Of a stretch of 13,128 nucleotides of DNA, positions 1 through 8,268 are shown piece by piece; the stretch's first letter is position 1, and the number at the start of each line of letters is the position of its first letter. The position numbers and the translations under genes are program-made. The stretch is from the NCBI GenBank assembly GCA_036939355.1, contig JALLAP010000583.1, forward strand, positions 1 through 13,128. Reading direction: 5' to 3'. The notes under the pieces are model-generated. The model saw nothing but the letters and a program-made list of their open reading frames with translations, did no database searches and was not told the DNA's origin. The DNA is from Thalassiosira profunda. Taxonomy: Eukaryota > Bacillariophyta > Thalassiosirophyceae > Thalassiosirales > Thalassiosiraceae.

Positions 1-627
1 TTCCATTTGATGCTTCTTTCCCTTGGGCTTCACCTGGAACAAGCGCGCTCCAAAGTTGCCATCTTCACCAACAACTGAGCATGGAGCGCGTGCACACAAA
101 GATAGGGAAACGATGCGAGTTTCTCGGTTCAGACCATCGAACAGGATCTCGTCGTCGGCGTGAAGTCCCACCCCACCTCCCTGTGGGTAGTAGTTGAGGT
201 TCACCGAATTTAACTCGTTGCTGTCCAAGCCGCACACATGGGACACTGCATCCGTGATCTCTCTCAATATTTCCTTCATTCTTGCGCTGGCGATGAGGGG
301 CTGCCACGTATCCGAATAGCCGTACTCGCAGGTGCATCGATCACCAAAGGTGTGCCACGCCGTCTTGCGCAAGAGCAATTTGCCCTTGTACGACGCGTCC
401 GTCCAGGCAGAATTGGATGGCTCGTTTGCGAATGCGGAGGGGTGGAGGGCGCGAAACCAGGCGTCCAACTGGGAGGCGGCAAAGGCTGGTGCCTCATTGC
501 AATTGATATTGTCTGCGGCGGCCGACGCCCTGTGAGGGAGGAGGTAGGAGTAGCACGACAGCGCGTCGTCTTCCACAAAAGGCATCCACCTGTGGCGTCC
601 GAGGGGGCTGAGGCTCGGCGTCAGCAT
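1..627 (-). CDS. AlkB-like 2-oxoglutarate/Fe(II) dioxygenase, N-terminal part (3' end outside window)
   Basis: Translating the minus strand from the ATG at 627-625 gives 209 codons that stay open to the window edge; an in-frame stop lies upstream at 690-688. Seen: a conserved stretch with cysteines (RKTAWHTFGDRCTCEYGYSD, about 334-390), then NLNYYPQGGGVGLHADDE (148-201) and RETRIVSLSL (near 100-130). The first is followed by the HxD iron ligands, His156 (160-162) and Asp158 (154-156). In the AlkB family the N-YY-G---HxDxE block sits in the double-stranded beta-helix and binds Fe(II); the distal His and the 2OG-binding Arg should lie in the missing C-terminus. Such enzymes oxidatively demethylate nucleic acids or sometimes proteins; the substrate here is unknown. 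The ATG at 585-583 is an alternative start. No intron is needed. It diverges from the neighbouring plus-strand gene. The family assignment is good, the subfamily open. Confidence 0.82.
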   Translation of the reverse strand, partial: MLTPSLSPLGRHRWMPFVEDDALSCYSYLLPHRASAAADNINCNEAPAFAASQLDAWFRALHPSAFANEPSNSAWTDASYKGKLLLRKTAWHTFGDRCTCEYGYSDTWQPLIASARMKEILREITDAVSHVCGLDSNELNSVNLNYYPQGGGVGLHADDEILFDGLNRETRIVSLSLCARAPCSVVGEDGNFGARLFQVKPKGKKHQME

Positions 628-1061
628 GAAGATTGACGTCGGTGCACCTGGGCAGCAGACGGCCAGATGCGGTGAAGCCGATGCACGCTAGCCACAGCGG
701 CTGTGTGACCGGGACCCCTCGGCCTCTCCTTCCGCACTGCTTGACCGCCGTCAGCGCGGGTGTGGGCAAAGGGCGACCGACGAGGGGGACAAGGAGTTGC
801 AAATCCTACACATTCCTACGTAGAAAATGTACCAGGACTTTTCCCGCCCTCAGAGTCGTCGGAGGGAGTTTGAACAACACAACTCATGTGCATTCGAGGT
901 TGGAGGGAGTTGCATTGCAACCACCCGTGCTGCCAACCTGAATCCTGAACCACTGCAAGCCATCGTTGGACAGAGGAGCAAAGCGGCGGAGCGGCCTGGA
1001 GGCTCGATAACGAGCCGCATCCGCCGGGGCCCGACGCTTTCACGTGCACCGTCAGTCAATC
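628..1061. promoter_or_regulatory. Divergent intergenic region between the AlkB-like gene and the Treslin-like gene
   Basis: These 434 bases separate two divergent starts and should hold both promoters and 5' UTRs. I see no convincing coding frame on either strand and no clear TATA box. A less GC-rich patch at about 800-832 contains two closely spaced TCCTAC copies and the palindrome CTACGTAG (816-823), followed by AAAATGTA. A partly similar block occurs upstream of the last gene (12501-12520). Assignment as regulatory rests on position only. Confidence 0.45.
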
Positions 1062-3755
1062 ATGGCCAACAATGACGGAGACGGTCCAGGCAGCCACGCT
1101 GCCTCCAACACTGGCGGGGCTGCGGCTCCAGCTGCCACCAACGCCGACGCCGCATTCACTGTCGTTAGTGATGGTCGCAACTCTGCACCCGGCGCCTCCC
1201 TCGCTGCCGACGAGGACACCCGGCAAGGTGCACCCGGCACGTCCCTGCCGCTGCAGCGCAATCCCTCGGTCACCAGCACGCACAGCCACTCCAGCCGGTC
1301 CAGCCGCCTGAGCACCCCCAGCCAGCGCAGCTCGAGCGGGGGGAGCAGCCTCGCCTCCGCCGCGCGGATGAGCGTGGACGACATATTGAGCAATCCCCAA
1401 TTGTCGCGGGGGGCGAGGCAAAAAAGGCGGCGGGCGGGGAGCAAGGAAAGGCAAAATAATATTGTTGCCAAACCAGCGGTGCAGTTCGTTGGCGCAGTGC
1501 CGAAGGAGGGGCGGAGATTGTCCAGCACGGGCGCGGCCGAGGTCCAGCCCCAGGCCAAGCGTCGCCCCCAAGATCTGAGGTCCAATCCCGGCGCCGAGGA
1601 CAGGAGAAGGAGGCTGGAACGGCTGCAGCGGGAAAAGCTGCACCGGCAGGCACCGAAGAGGAAGGCCCCGCAGAGCGGATGGGTCGAGCGGGAGAAGCTG
1701 CGGCAGGAGAGCAATTTGGAGGGGACATCGCAGCTGGAGCGGGGGGAATCGCTGGAAGAGCCCGTGACTTCTTCGGGGAAGCGCCTGTTGGAGAGGCAGG
1801 CGACCGACGAATCCGCCTCGGCGATGGCCAGTGGGGGAACTGGTGAGAAGGAGGGGCCGGAACAGTCCGTGCCGACCCCGAGGCGGTCCAAGAGGGCAAA
1901 GGGGGTTGCATCGTACAACGTTGCGGAATTGGCAAAGAACAATACATCGTCTCTTCCAGAAGAAACATCTCTGCCGCTGGAGGTTGAGGGCGAACGGAGC
2001 GTCGCCCTCCCCCCAGAGTCCATGGAAATGGAAGAGGAGCCGGAGACGGCCGAGGCGGCCCTCGAAGCCCTGCTTTCCAAGTACGCAGCCTGCGTGGAGC
2101 CATCGAAGGGGGAGGGTGCGACGCCGCCCCCCTGGGACGTGGCGAAGATCTTCTCGATCCTGCTCCCGCACCTGAACCTCTTCGATGCCGACTACGTGAA
2201 GGGTGACGAGTGCCGGCGCGTCCAACAGGAACTGGGAGGGGTGCTGAAGTCGACGGAGTGGGTGAGGCGCGAGGTCATGACGCGGGATGCCGGCGACGAT
2301 GTTGAGGAGGGGAACAACGCGCGGCTGTTGCGCCTGATCCAGATTCAGGTGTGGATCCGGATGATGATCTGGACGATGGAGAACGAGGCGGGGTTGGAGT
2401 TTGTGGGTGGGGTGATTGCAATGGCTGGAGATGAAGCTGAACCAAAGGCTGGGGGTAAGAAGGGGAAGGGCAAAAAGAAGAGCAAGAAGAAAAAGAGGAA
2501 GAAAGGGGCGGGGGCGGGTGCAGAGGATGTGTCGCCAAGGCAAAGCCTCGTTGATGATTTGAAGGCGTTCATGGGCCTGGCGCCATACGTGCTCCCTCGC
2601 TCGTTGGACTTCAGCCAGTGGCTGCGGGACACGTTGACCCTGGGCTTTCGTGAGCCCATCCCGGACTACGGAGCCGAGCTGTTCGACCACTTCGAGATCA
2701 GCATCGGCGAACCCATCACGCTGCGGAGGCACGGCACGGACGCGTCGCAGCAGTCGGGGCGCTCGGAGAGGTCGCAGGTGTCCCATTCTCCCGTGAAAGG
2801 GGATGGCAGCGCCGGCGGCACGAAGGGAGGGAGCCCAACGAATCAACTGATGGAAAGGCGGACCAAGCGACAGCAGGCGTACTTTGCGTCGCTGGCCGAC
2901 GAGGAGAAGGCCAACTCGACTGCCGCGGACGACGAGTCGGCCACGATCACGGGGTCGCTGAGCACCGTGACGTCAACCTCGAGGGCCAGCTCGTTGAGGG
3001 AGAAGGATGACATTACCCTGTTTCAGACGTCGGTGAGCCTGACCGCCACGGCGTCGACAAAGTCTCGCAATCCTTTCCTCAAAGGATCAGCAAGAGGGCA
3101 GTACGTTGGGTCGCACATGAGCACCAAGCTGTCCAACATATCCTCGTTGTTTCGCGAGGTGAAGGCGGCTCCGAAACCAAAGCCGAATGCAAAGTCGGCG
3201 AGAAAGAAGACGCCGTCAGAAAGCAAGAGGAAGGATCCGCCCGAGAGACTCGTGGCAAAAATGCCTTCTGTTGTGACGTCGACGACCCCCGCTGCGGGAA
3301 TGGCCAGGCCCAATGCTAAGCCCAGCAGGAGGCTGCTGCCATCATCGCCACCGGGAGAGACCCCTATGAAGAGGGCGAGGCCTGCCGTTTCGTCTCGTGC
3401 GGCCTCCTCGCGTGCCGCTCCAGCATTCAGCGTCCAGGCGACTCCCGGCCCGGTCGTCGAGGAAACCCCTGCCTTTCAACGCGCCGGTGGCCGACCATCG
3501 ATCAGCAGGGCTATCGTGGCTGAAACACCGCAGCAGCAGTCACGCGTGTTGCCAACAATGTTGTGGAGCGCACGACCGGGGGCGAGGCAGTCGTTGAATC
3601 TCTCGCGTCCATCTCAGAGGCAGGCGCGAGGAGGCAGCAATGGCAGCGGCAACCAAGCTGGGGCGCTGAGCTACGGCTTTTCGCCCACTCCGCATGGAGA
3701 GGACATGTCGAGTGCAGTTGCAGAGGCCGCGAGGGCTGCGAGGAAGAGGAAATGA
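1062..3755 (+). CDS. Large disordered basic protein, candidate Sld3/Treslin-like replication-initiation factor
   Basis: 897 residues from the ATG at 1062 (A at -3, G at +4) to TGA at 3753-3755. The frame extends upstream to a GTG at 1044, which is not a credible eukaryotic start. Seen: Ser/Ala/Gly-rich N-terminus; basic RQKRRRAG and EDRRRRLERLQ segments; T272-P-R-R; a helical, better-ordered centre (about 330-550) with LLRLIQIQVWIRMMIW at 422-437, a lysine-rich insert near 460-487 and REPIPDYGAELFDHFEI at 530-546; MERRTKRQQAYF near 597; RNPFLKG...SNISSLFREVK at 669-701; and clustered Thr-Pro sites at T767 (TPMKR), T794, T802 and T822. A Q-L-LR-E-I-like helix, a later basic 'LFREV' element and C-terminal CDK-type sites recall the Sld3/Treslin family, whose phosphorylated sites bind TopBP1/Dpb11 BRCT domains during origin firing. 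That identity is inference from pattern memory. It could instead be another disordered chromatin or kinetochore protein. The C-terminal ARKRK may be a nuclear signal. Confidence 0.85.
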   Translation: MANNDGDGPGSHAASNTGGAAAPAATNADAAFTVVSDGRNSAPGASLAADEDTRQGAPGTSLPLQRNPSVTSTHSHSSRSSRLSTPSQRSSSGGSSLASAARMSVDDILSNPQLSRGARQKRRRAGSKERQNNIVAKPAVQFVGAVPKEGRRLSSTGAAEVQPQAKRRPQDLRSNPGAEDRRRRLERLQREKLHRQAPKRKAPQSGWVEREKLRQESNLEGTSQLERGESLEEPVTSSGKRLLERQATDESASAMASGGTGEKEGPEQSVPTPRRSKRAKGVASYNVAELAKNNTSSLPEETSLPLEVEGERSVALPPESMEMEEEPETAEAALEALLSKYAACVEPSKGEGATPPPWDVAKIFSILLPHLNLFDADYVKGDECRRVQQELGGVLKSTEWVRREVMTRDAGDDVEEGNNARLLRLIQIQVWIRMMIWTMENEAGLEFVGGVIAMAGDEAEPKAGGKKGKGKKKSKKKKRKKGAGAGAEDVSPRQSLVDDLKAFMGLAPYVLPRSLDFSQWLRDTLTLGFREPIPDYGAELFDHFEISIGEPITLRRHGTDASQQSGRSERSQVSHSPVKGDGSAGGTKGGSPTNQLMERRTKRQQAYFASLADEEKANSTAADDESATITGSLSTVTSTSRASSLREKDDITLFQTSVSLTATASTKSRNPFLKGSARGQYVGSHMSTKLSNISSLFREVKAAPKPKPNAKSARKKTPSESKRKDPPERLVAKMPSVVTSTTPAAGMARPNAKPSRRLLPSSPPGETPMKRARPAVSSRAASSRAAPAFSVQATPGPVVEETPAFQRAGGRPSISRAIVAETPQQQSRVLPTMLWSARPGARQSLNLSRPSQRQARGGSNGSGNQAGALSYGFSPTPHGEDMSSAVAEAARAARKRK

Positions 3756-3877
3756 TTGTCGGCTACCAACGAGACAAATGTGAGCTGTTCTATTTGTGAG
3801 CGTCCACGCATCGACCGGCTAGTATCGCCCTTCATTATTTTCATTTGCATAAAGAACATTGTACACAGCCCTGATGG
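3756..3877. other. Convergent 3' intergenic region
   Basis: 122 bases between the TGA of the plus-strand gene and the TAA of the minus-strand HA-repeat gene. It is more AT-rich than its flanks and must hold both 3' ends, so the two transcripts probably overlap or nearly touch. No canonical AATAAA is visible on either strand; CATAAA (about 3849) is the nearest on the plus strand. Confidence 0.4.
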
Positions 3878-6397
3878 TTACACGTAGTCTTCTTGTTCAT
3901 CGGTAGCCTTTTGTGCCTCTCTAGCTCCGCCCTGCTTCTCATTAACCATGGATCCTTTCCTTTCATTTGCGCCAGACGCCGCGCACCACGGAGCAGTGTA
4001 GTTGGTATTTTCCCACCTTTTACTGCTGCTAACCGATCTCCACGACATTTGCAATACATCCTTCCGAGATGCGTCTACATTCAAGGCCGAGACGCCAGCG
4101 CGCGCACATCGCCTAGCCTCTTCCTCCGTCATGATACCATTGATCACAATGCCTTGCCGCTCGCATGCTCGATCGACAATTTCGCAGATTTTCGCCAGTT
4201 CGCCACGATCTGTGTGGGCCCTGGACGGCTTGCGCTTCATGTCCCAGGGCATGAACATCTTGATCGGTGAGGTGTTCCCGTCTTTGGGCCCGCAGTGATA
4301 GAGGACGTATGCTTCCTCAAAGCTCACTGTTGGGAATTTCCAGTCAGCAGGGACCCTTTTCCAGCTGCCATCTTGGTGCTGAAACCACCTGTTGTCGCCC
4401 GGCATCTCGCCCAACGAGAATGTCTTTCTGTGATAAACTTTGACGTTGCCAATATCAATGCCCAGACTCTCAAACAGTGAGACCTTCTCTGGTGTGATTC
4501 TCTTGCTTTTGGCCCGGAAACACTCCCTTTGTTTTTCCAGCCAATCCTTCAAGTTTCTTTGGCCTCCCTTTCCATTGTCGACAGTGAAATCAGGAGGTAT
4601 CTGCACGTAGCCAGCTTTGTCCACGGGGAACTGCTTAAGGGCATCAAAATATCTCATCCACATCACCTCTGGGCTTGGTGCCTTGTAGTCTTTCTTCTTC
4701 TGACTAAGATCCACCCCCAATTCTACCAGTATCCGCGTTTGGCTGTGGAAGCTTCTTCTCTCTGTAAAGCCGCTTCTGATTCTCCACCCAAATGTGCAGG
4801 CTGCCCTCGATGTTGCCATCTTCATATTCAGGAGGCACCTCCGCGTGCCCATTGGTTTCTGCAAACGAATTGAGTGCGTTGTAGCTCTCTGTCCATGCGT
4901 CAGAATTGAACACTGAATCAACCGGTGCAACTTGCTTGACCGCCAGCTCTTCCGGCCCCATTTTGTTTCGCGGGTCAAAATTGAAGTCAATGCCCAACAA
5001 GCGACGAGTCCTATCTTCTGATAGCTTGCCTTCGCGAAACATTTGCCGCTGATTGCCAATCCAGCTTACCAATTTCTTCTCCTCTTTGGTGGTGACGTTG
5101 CAGTGCCCATGCACCTCTCTGTTCACAAGCAATAATCTCATCAGTGTCAACACGCAGGCATGGATCAGCAAAGAAGACGACAGCGGCGCCTTGTAACTTA
5201 CCGGAAGGCAACCAGCTCATTGAATTTGACCTCCCACTTCTCTGTAGATCTGGCGCCCTCGCGGACCTTCTTCTTTGACAGATCCAGCCCGATCTCCTCC
5301 AACAATCGAGTGTGGTTTCGAGACAACTCTTTGTTCCTGAACCGCGCCTTCTGCTTCCCAATCCACTTGGCCAGGAGATTGCTCGTGGCGCTTGCCCTGT
5401 AATCGGAGGGCACGCATAAGTGCCCGTGATCCCGCTTGAACTGTGCGAGCTCCCGGTAGTTTATCATGAAGGCCTTTCCCACCACGGTATTCGTGACGTT
5501 GGTATCAGGCTCGAAGACAAAGCCCCGCTTGCACAGGACGCGATGCTTCTCCTCCTCGAGCGTACCCTCGTTGTACATCTGCCTCATTCGTTTCGCCCAC
5601 TGCCCCAGCGTCTCTCCCGCCTGGTGATAATCATCCGACACGTCACAGTTCCCATGCGCCTCTTTGTACTCAGCCAGCTCCCGCAGCTTCTGATCAAAGT
5701 GCTCGTCGCCGGTGACAACCTCTCGCTTGTAGCTGAAGTCGAATCCCATAGCGTCAAGGCAACCTTTGCGATGCACGTCCAGTTTCCCCTCCCTAAACAT
5801 CGTGCGCTGCACATCGGCCCACTCTCCCAGCGTTAGATCGTCGGGATCCCGGTAGCCCAATGGCACGTCGTTGCAATCCCCGCCATGGCTTTGCTGGAAC
5901 CTTTGCAACTCCGTCAACCGCCGCTCCCATCCGTCCGCGTGGCGCTGGGCGTAATATCCCGCCGCCAACCCTGTCCACTGACGAGGGGCGGGGCCGGTCG
6001 CCAGAAGTGCCCGCACCTGCTGTTGGGAGGGCCCCGTCCGTGCCCGTTTGGGCTTCCTCTTTTTGCCCGGATCGGCCTCGGCTGGGCGCTTCCCCGCCGT
6101 CGCGGGCGGTTTGGTTGGCACTGCATCGGAGGGTGCTTTGGTGTCAGATGCCAACATCTTATGTTGGGGGTGGTGCACCGTCGGGGGTGGTTTCTTAGAA
6201 GGCGATGTTCCCTGCTGCGGGGCGGGCGGTGTTTTGGTGTCAGATACATCAACATCAGCTGTGGGTGCACCGTCTGATTTCTCGGGCGGCGATTTATCCT
6301 GCTTTGGGGGAGGCGTTTTGCCGGCGGTGCCGGCGCCAGCACCGGACAGTGCGCCCGCGGAGTCGCCCGCGGAATCGCCGACGGAGGTGGGCGCCAT
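3878..6397 (-). CDS. Six-repeat helicase-associated (HA) domain protein, one intron, one frame break
   Basis: Model: exon 1 6397-5202, intron 5201-5119, exon 2 5118-3878 (TAA), about 811 residues if one surplus base in 4739-4748 is ignored. The start chosen is the ATG at 6397 (MAPTSVGDSAGD); the frame stays open upstream but reads low-complexity leader sequence. Residues 1-156 are Pro/Lys/Ala-rich and disordered with a basic KKRKPKRAR cluster. Then come six HA repeats (pattern W..L..F...HG...VP...LG.W...QR...R.GKL......L...G.DF) beginning near 157, 234, 311, 387, 474 and 552. Residues about 660-705 (FPTVSFEEAYVLYHCG... PIKMFMPWD) resemble the GCR1_C-type DNA-binding region. There is no helicase motor. 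HA repeats are found next to helicases in bacteria and are abundant, usually without helicase, in diatoms; DNA binding is assumed. Exon 2 is visibly less GC-rich than exon 1. The frame break is either a sequencing indel or a real lesion. Confidence 0.8.
4739..4748 (-). other. Reading-frame break inside HA repeat 5
   Basis: Upstream the frame reads HIWVENQKRLYREKKL and then ends in a stop at 4706-4704; downstream another frame reads TRILVELGVDLSQKKK, the expected second half of the same repeat. In repeats 3 and 4, four residues separate the final KL/EL from TR; here 10 nucleotides do. One base is therefore extra or two are missing between 4748 and 4739. There is no GT-AG pair that would explain it as an intron. 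Confidence 0.75.
5119..5201 (-). other. Spliceosomal intron of the HA-repeat gene (83 nt, phase 2)
   Basis: On the minus strand the donor is CCG|GTAAGT and the acceptor AACAG|AGAG. A branch-like CTGAT lies about 20-30 nt before the acceptor. Joining completes an Arg codon (CG+A), giving ELVAFR-EVHGHCNV, the canonical core of HA repeat 4. The domain continuity across the join is strong support. Confidence 0.9.
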
Positions 6398-6651
6398 GCC
6401 TGGGTGCAGTATGATATGGTAGGGGGCTGTGAGAAGAGGCGTGCCGTGCGTGGGGTTGGGGGGCTCCCCCTTTTTGGGGGGCGAGGGGGCACCCCGCCGA
6501 CTATTTTTCCCTTTTTTCCTCCTGCCTCTGGCTACATAGCTGCCTGCTTCTCCCCTCTCTCCCCGGACCGCACCCTGGACCTGGACGTCTGGAGAGCCAG
6601 CCTGCCAGCCAACACACAGTCGGATCCCTGTCCCCCGTGGCCGCCGCCGAG
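6398..6651. promoter_or_regulatory. Short divergent promoter between HA-repeat and LRR genes, with G-run block
   Basis: 254 bases between divergent ATGs. They contain a plus-strand series of G runs (6452-6455, 6458-6463, 6476-6481, 6485-6489) with an intervening C run (6466-6470), so the same DNA can form either a CCCCC-TTTTT-GGGGG hairpin (6466-6480) or a G-quadruplex. It is followed by pyrimidine-rich tracts (about 6510-6535). No TATA box is recognised. The regulatory role is inferred from position. Confidence 0.45.
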
Positions 6652-8112
6652 ATGAGCTCCGAGAACAATGAACGAAAGCGCCAGAGGCGTGGTCCATCCG
6701 CGTCATTGGCAGTTGAGCAGATGCCAAACAACGGCGGTGGGGCAACAGCGATGATGGTCCAAATGCAAGCGCTGGTCGAGAAAAATTGCGAGGAGATAGC
6801 GCAGATGAGGGGAGACATGGAATCGATGGCCTCGCGGCACCGTGGAGAGATGGAGGGCATTCAGAAGCGCCTCTCGCGCGTCGATCAGTTGGAGATCAAG
6901 TGCAAACATCTGGAGGAGAGGTGCGCGTCGTTGGAACGGTCGGTGCAGATTTTGATGGAGGACCAAGGCTGGAAACATCCCTTGGAAGACAGCGAATACA
7001 TCGGCAACCCTGTGCACGACGGACAGGAGCTGGATACGCTGCACGCGATGACGTGCAACATGAGGCGGGGAGAATTTGGCAGTTGCATTCATCTGAGCAG
7101 CGGTTTCGAGTATGACGACGATACTCGGTTGCCCCATTGGCAAGAGTTTGCCAATGCATTGCAGATCAGTACTCACTGGGACGGTTCTGGGTATTTCCAC
7201 ATCGTCAATATTCGGCTGTCGTCGCCGCTGCTGCAAGTGTTGGCCCCAGCATTGAGAACGAAAAAGTTCAATACTTTCCGCTTGAGGAATAATAGCTTCG
7301 GCGGTCAGCAAGGCATTGACTTTGCATTGGATGTTGTACGAAACAACCCGGGCCTGGAGTCTTTCCGGTGGGAGGACAATCCCATTACCAGGGAGGAACT
7401 CAACCGACTTTTGGAGGGATTTCGTAAGCACCCTACTCTTGAATCCATCTGGTTTGAAGACTGCTCCTCGGAAAATCTCGATGGGTATGAGATGCTGTGC
7501 TCTCTACTCTCGAATGATGCGCAGTACACGACAATCAAAGTGCCGTCGAATGCCATTCAAACAAGGGGAGAGACCCATATTCCTGATTACCTTGCTGAGA
7601 ATCCTGCTCTCGAGGTGCTGGATCTTGAGCACAACAACCTTGGCGATGGCGATGCCAGATTGATTGCGTCGTCATTGGAACACAACACCAACCTGCGCCA
7701 TCTCTTACTGCGGAGGAATGACATCAGTTTTTCTGGTCTTGATGTTCTGCGAGGGGCGGTCTACGACATGTCGAGTCCAGACTCTGCCGCCGGTGCCAAC
7801 AACACGTGCTGCATTCACGGAGTGTGGGCGGACGCCATCAACAATGAGCACGAGTGCCCGAACGTCAACCGGGGGACGAAAATCTTCAAGCTGTTGTGCC
7901 AAAGGCAAATCTACAACGACAACGTTGGCCATCTGCACTCTGAATTTAGAGATCTATATCGCAAGTTGATGCCGAAGGTGCTCGAATGCGTGCATCTTTC
8001 ATCGATGAGCTATGCCCTCGCGATACCGGGGAGCAGGGTGATCCCCCTTTCCATCGTGTACGGAATGTTGCGGGACGGGTCGATTTGGCACGAGCCTGCT
8101 GGTGAAGAGTGA
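6652..8112 (+). CDS. Coiled-coil leucine-rich-repeat protein of a diatom-type family
   Basis: 486 residues from the ATG at 6652 to TGA at 8110-8112; an upstream in-frame GTG at 6637 is rejected as a start. Seen: a basic, possibly nuclear segment (ERKRQRRG, 7-14); a coiled coil at about 34-103 ending with LEERCASLERSVQILMEDQ; a linker with RRGE and LPHWQEFANALQ; then ribonuclease-inhibitor-type LRR units at about 190-370, including LRNNSFGGQQGIDFAL (from 211), NPGLESFRWEDNPI, NPALEVLDLEHNNLGDGDARLI (LDL at 323) and TNLRHLLLRRNDIS. The C-terminal part (NTCCIHG, NVNRGTKIFKLLCQRQ, VIPLSIVYGMLRD) matches a conserved end I associate with large Thalassiosira LRR families. LRRs bind proteins; partner and function are unknown. 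A single exon suffices. An AATAAA lies 57 bases after the stop. Confidence 0.88.
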   Translation: MSSENNERKRQRRGPSASLAVEQMPNNGGGATAMMVQMQALVEKNCEEIAQMRGDMESMASRHRGEMEGIQKRLSRVDQLEIKCKHLEERCASLERSVQILMEDQGWKHPLEDSEYIGNPVHDGQELDTLHAMTCNMRRGEFGSCIHLSSGFEYDDDTRLPHWQEFANALQISTHWDGSGYFHIVNIRLSSPLLQVLAPALRTKKFNTFRLRNNSFGGQQGIDFALDVVRNNPGLESFRWEDNPITREELNRLLEGFRKHPTLESIWFEDCSSENLDGYEMLCSLLSNDAQYTTIKVPSNAIQTRGETHIPDYLAENPALEVLDLEHNNLGDGDARLIASSLEHNTNLRHLLLRRNDISFSGLDVLRGAVYDMSSPDSAAGANNTCCIHGVWADAINNEHECPNVNRGTKIFKLLCQRQIYNDNVGHLHSEFRDLYRKLMPKVLECVHLSSMSYALAIPGSRVIPLSIVYGMLRDGSIWHEPAGEE

Positions 8113-8268
8113 GGGCGGCCCTGAGCAAAGCTCGACTACAACATAGCTCATTCTTTTCAGGTTAAGACAATAAATCTGACCAACGAACCCAACCTCACGC
8201 AAACACAGAGTACGCAACATGTCTATGCACCGGAGGACCAACATACAGCTTCTTACGCCTCCACACCC
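8113..8268. other. Convergent 3' region between LRR and WW genes
   Basis: 156 bases between the stop of the LRR gene and the restored stop (8271-8269) of the WW-domain gene. It is AT-richer than the flanks and holds the LRR polyadenylation signal on the plus strand. No AATAAA is visible on the minus strand. Confidence 0.45.
8169..8174 (+). terminator. Polyadenylation signal AATAAA of the LRR gene
   Basis: A canonical AATAAA hexamer lies 57 bases downstream of the LRR stop codon, in a less GC-rich stretch. Diatom genes use this signal only loosely, so the cleavage site is not predicted. Confidence 0.55.

Noticed and set aside
238..636. Plus-strand 132-codon frame over the AlkB region
   Set aside because: The opposite strand encodes recognisable AlkB motifs; this frame shows none.
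1044..1061. Upstream GTG extensions (1044 for the Treslin-like gene, 6637 for the LRR gene)
   Set aside because: GTG starts are not expected in a eukaryotic nuclear gene; ATGs at 1062 and 6652 have acceptable context.
1052..2846. Long minus-strand open frames (up to 596 codons) opposite the Treslin-like gene
   Set aside because: Low-complexity Arg/Pro/Leu-rich translations with no domain; the plus-strand frame has a good Kozak start, ordered segments and a clean stop.
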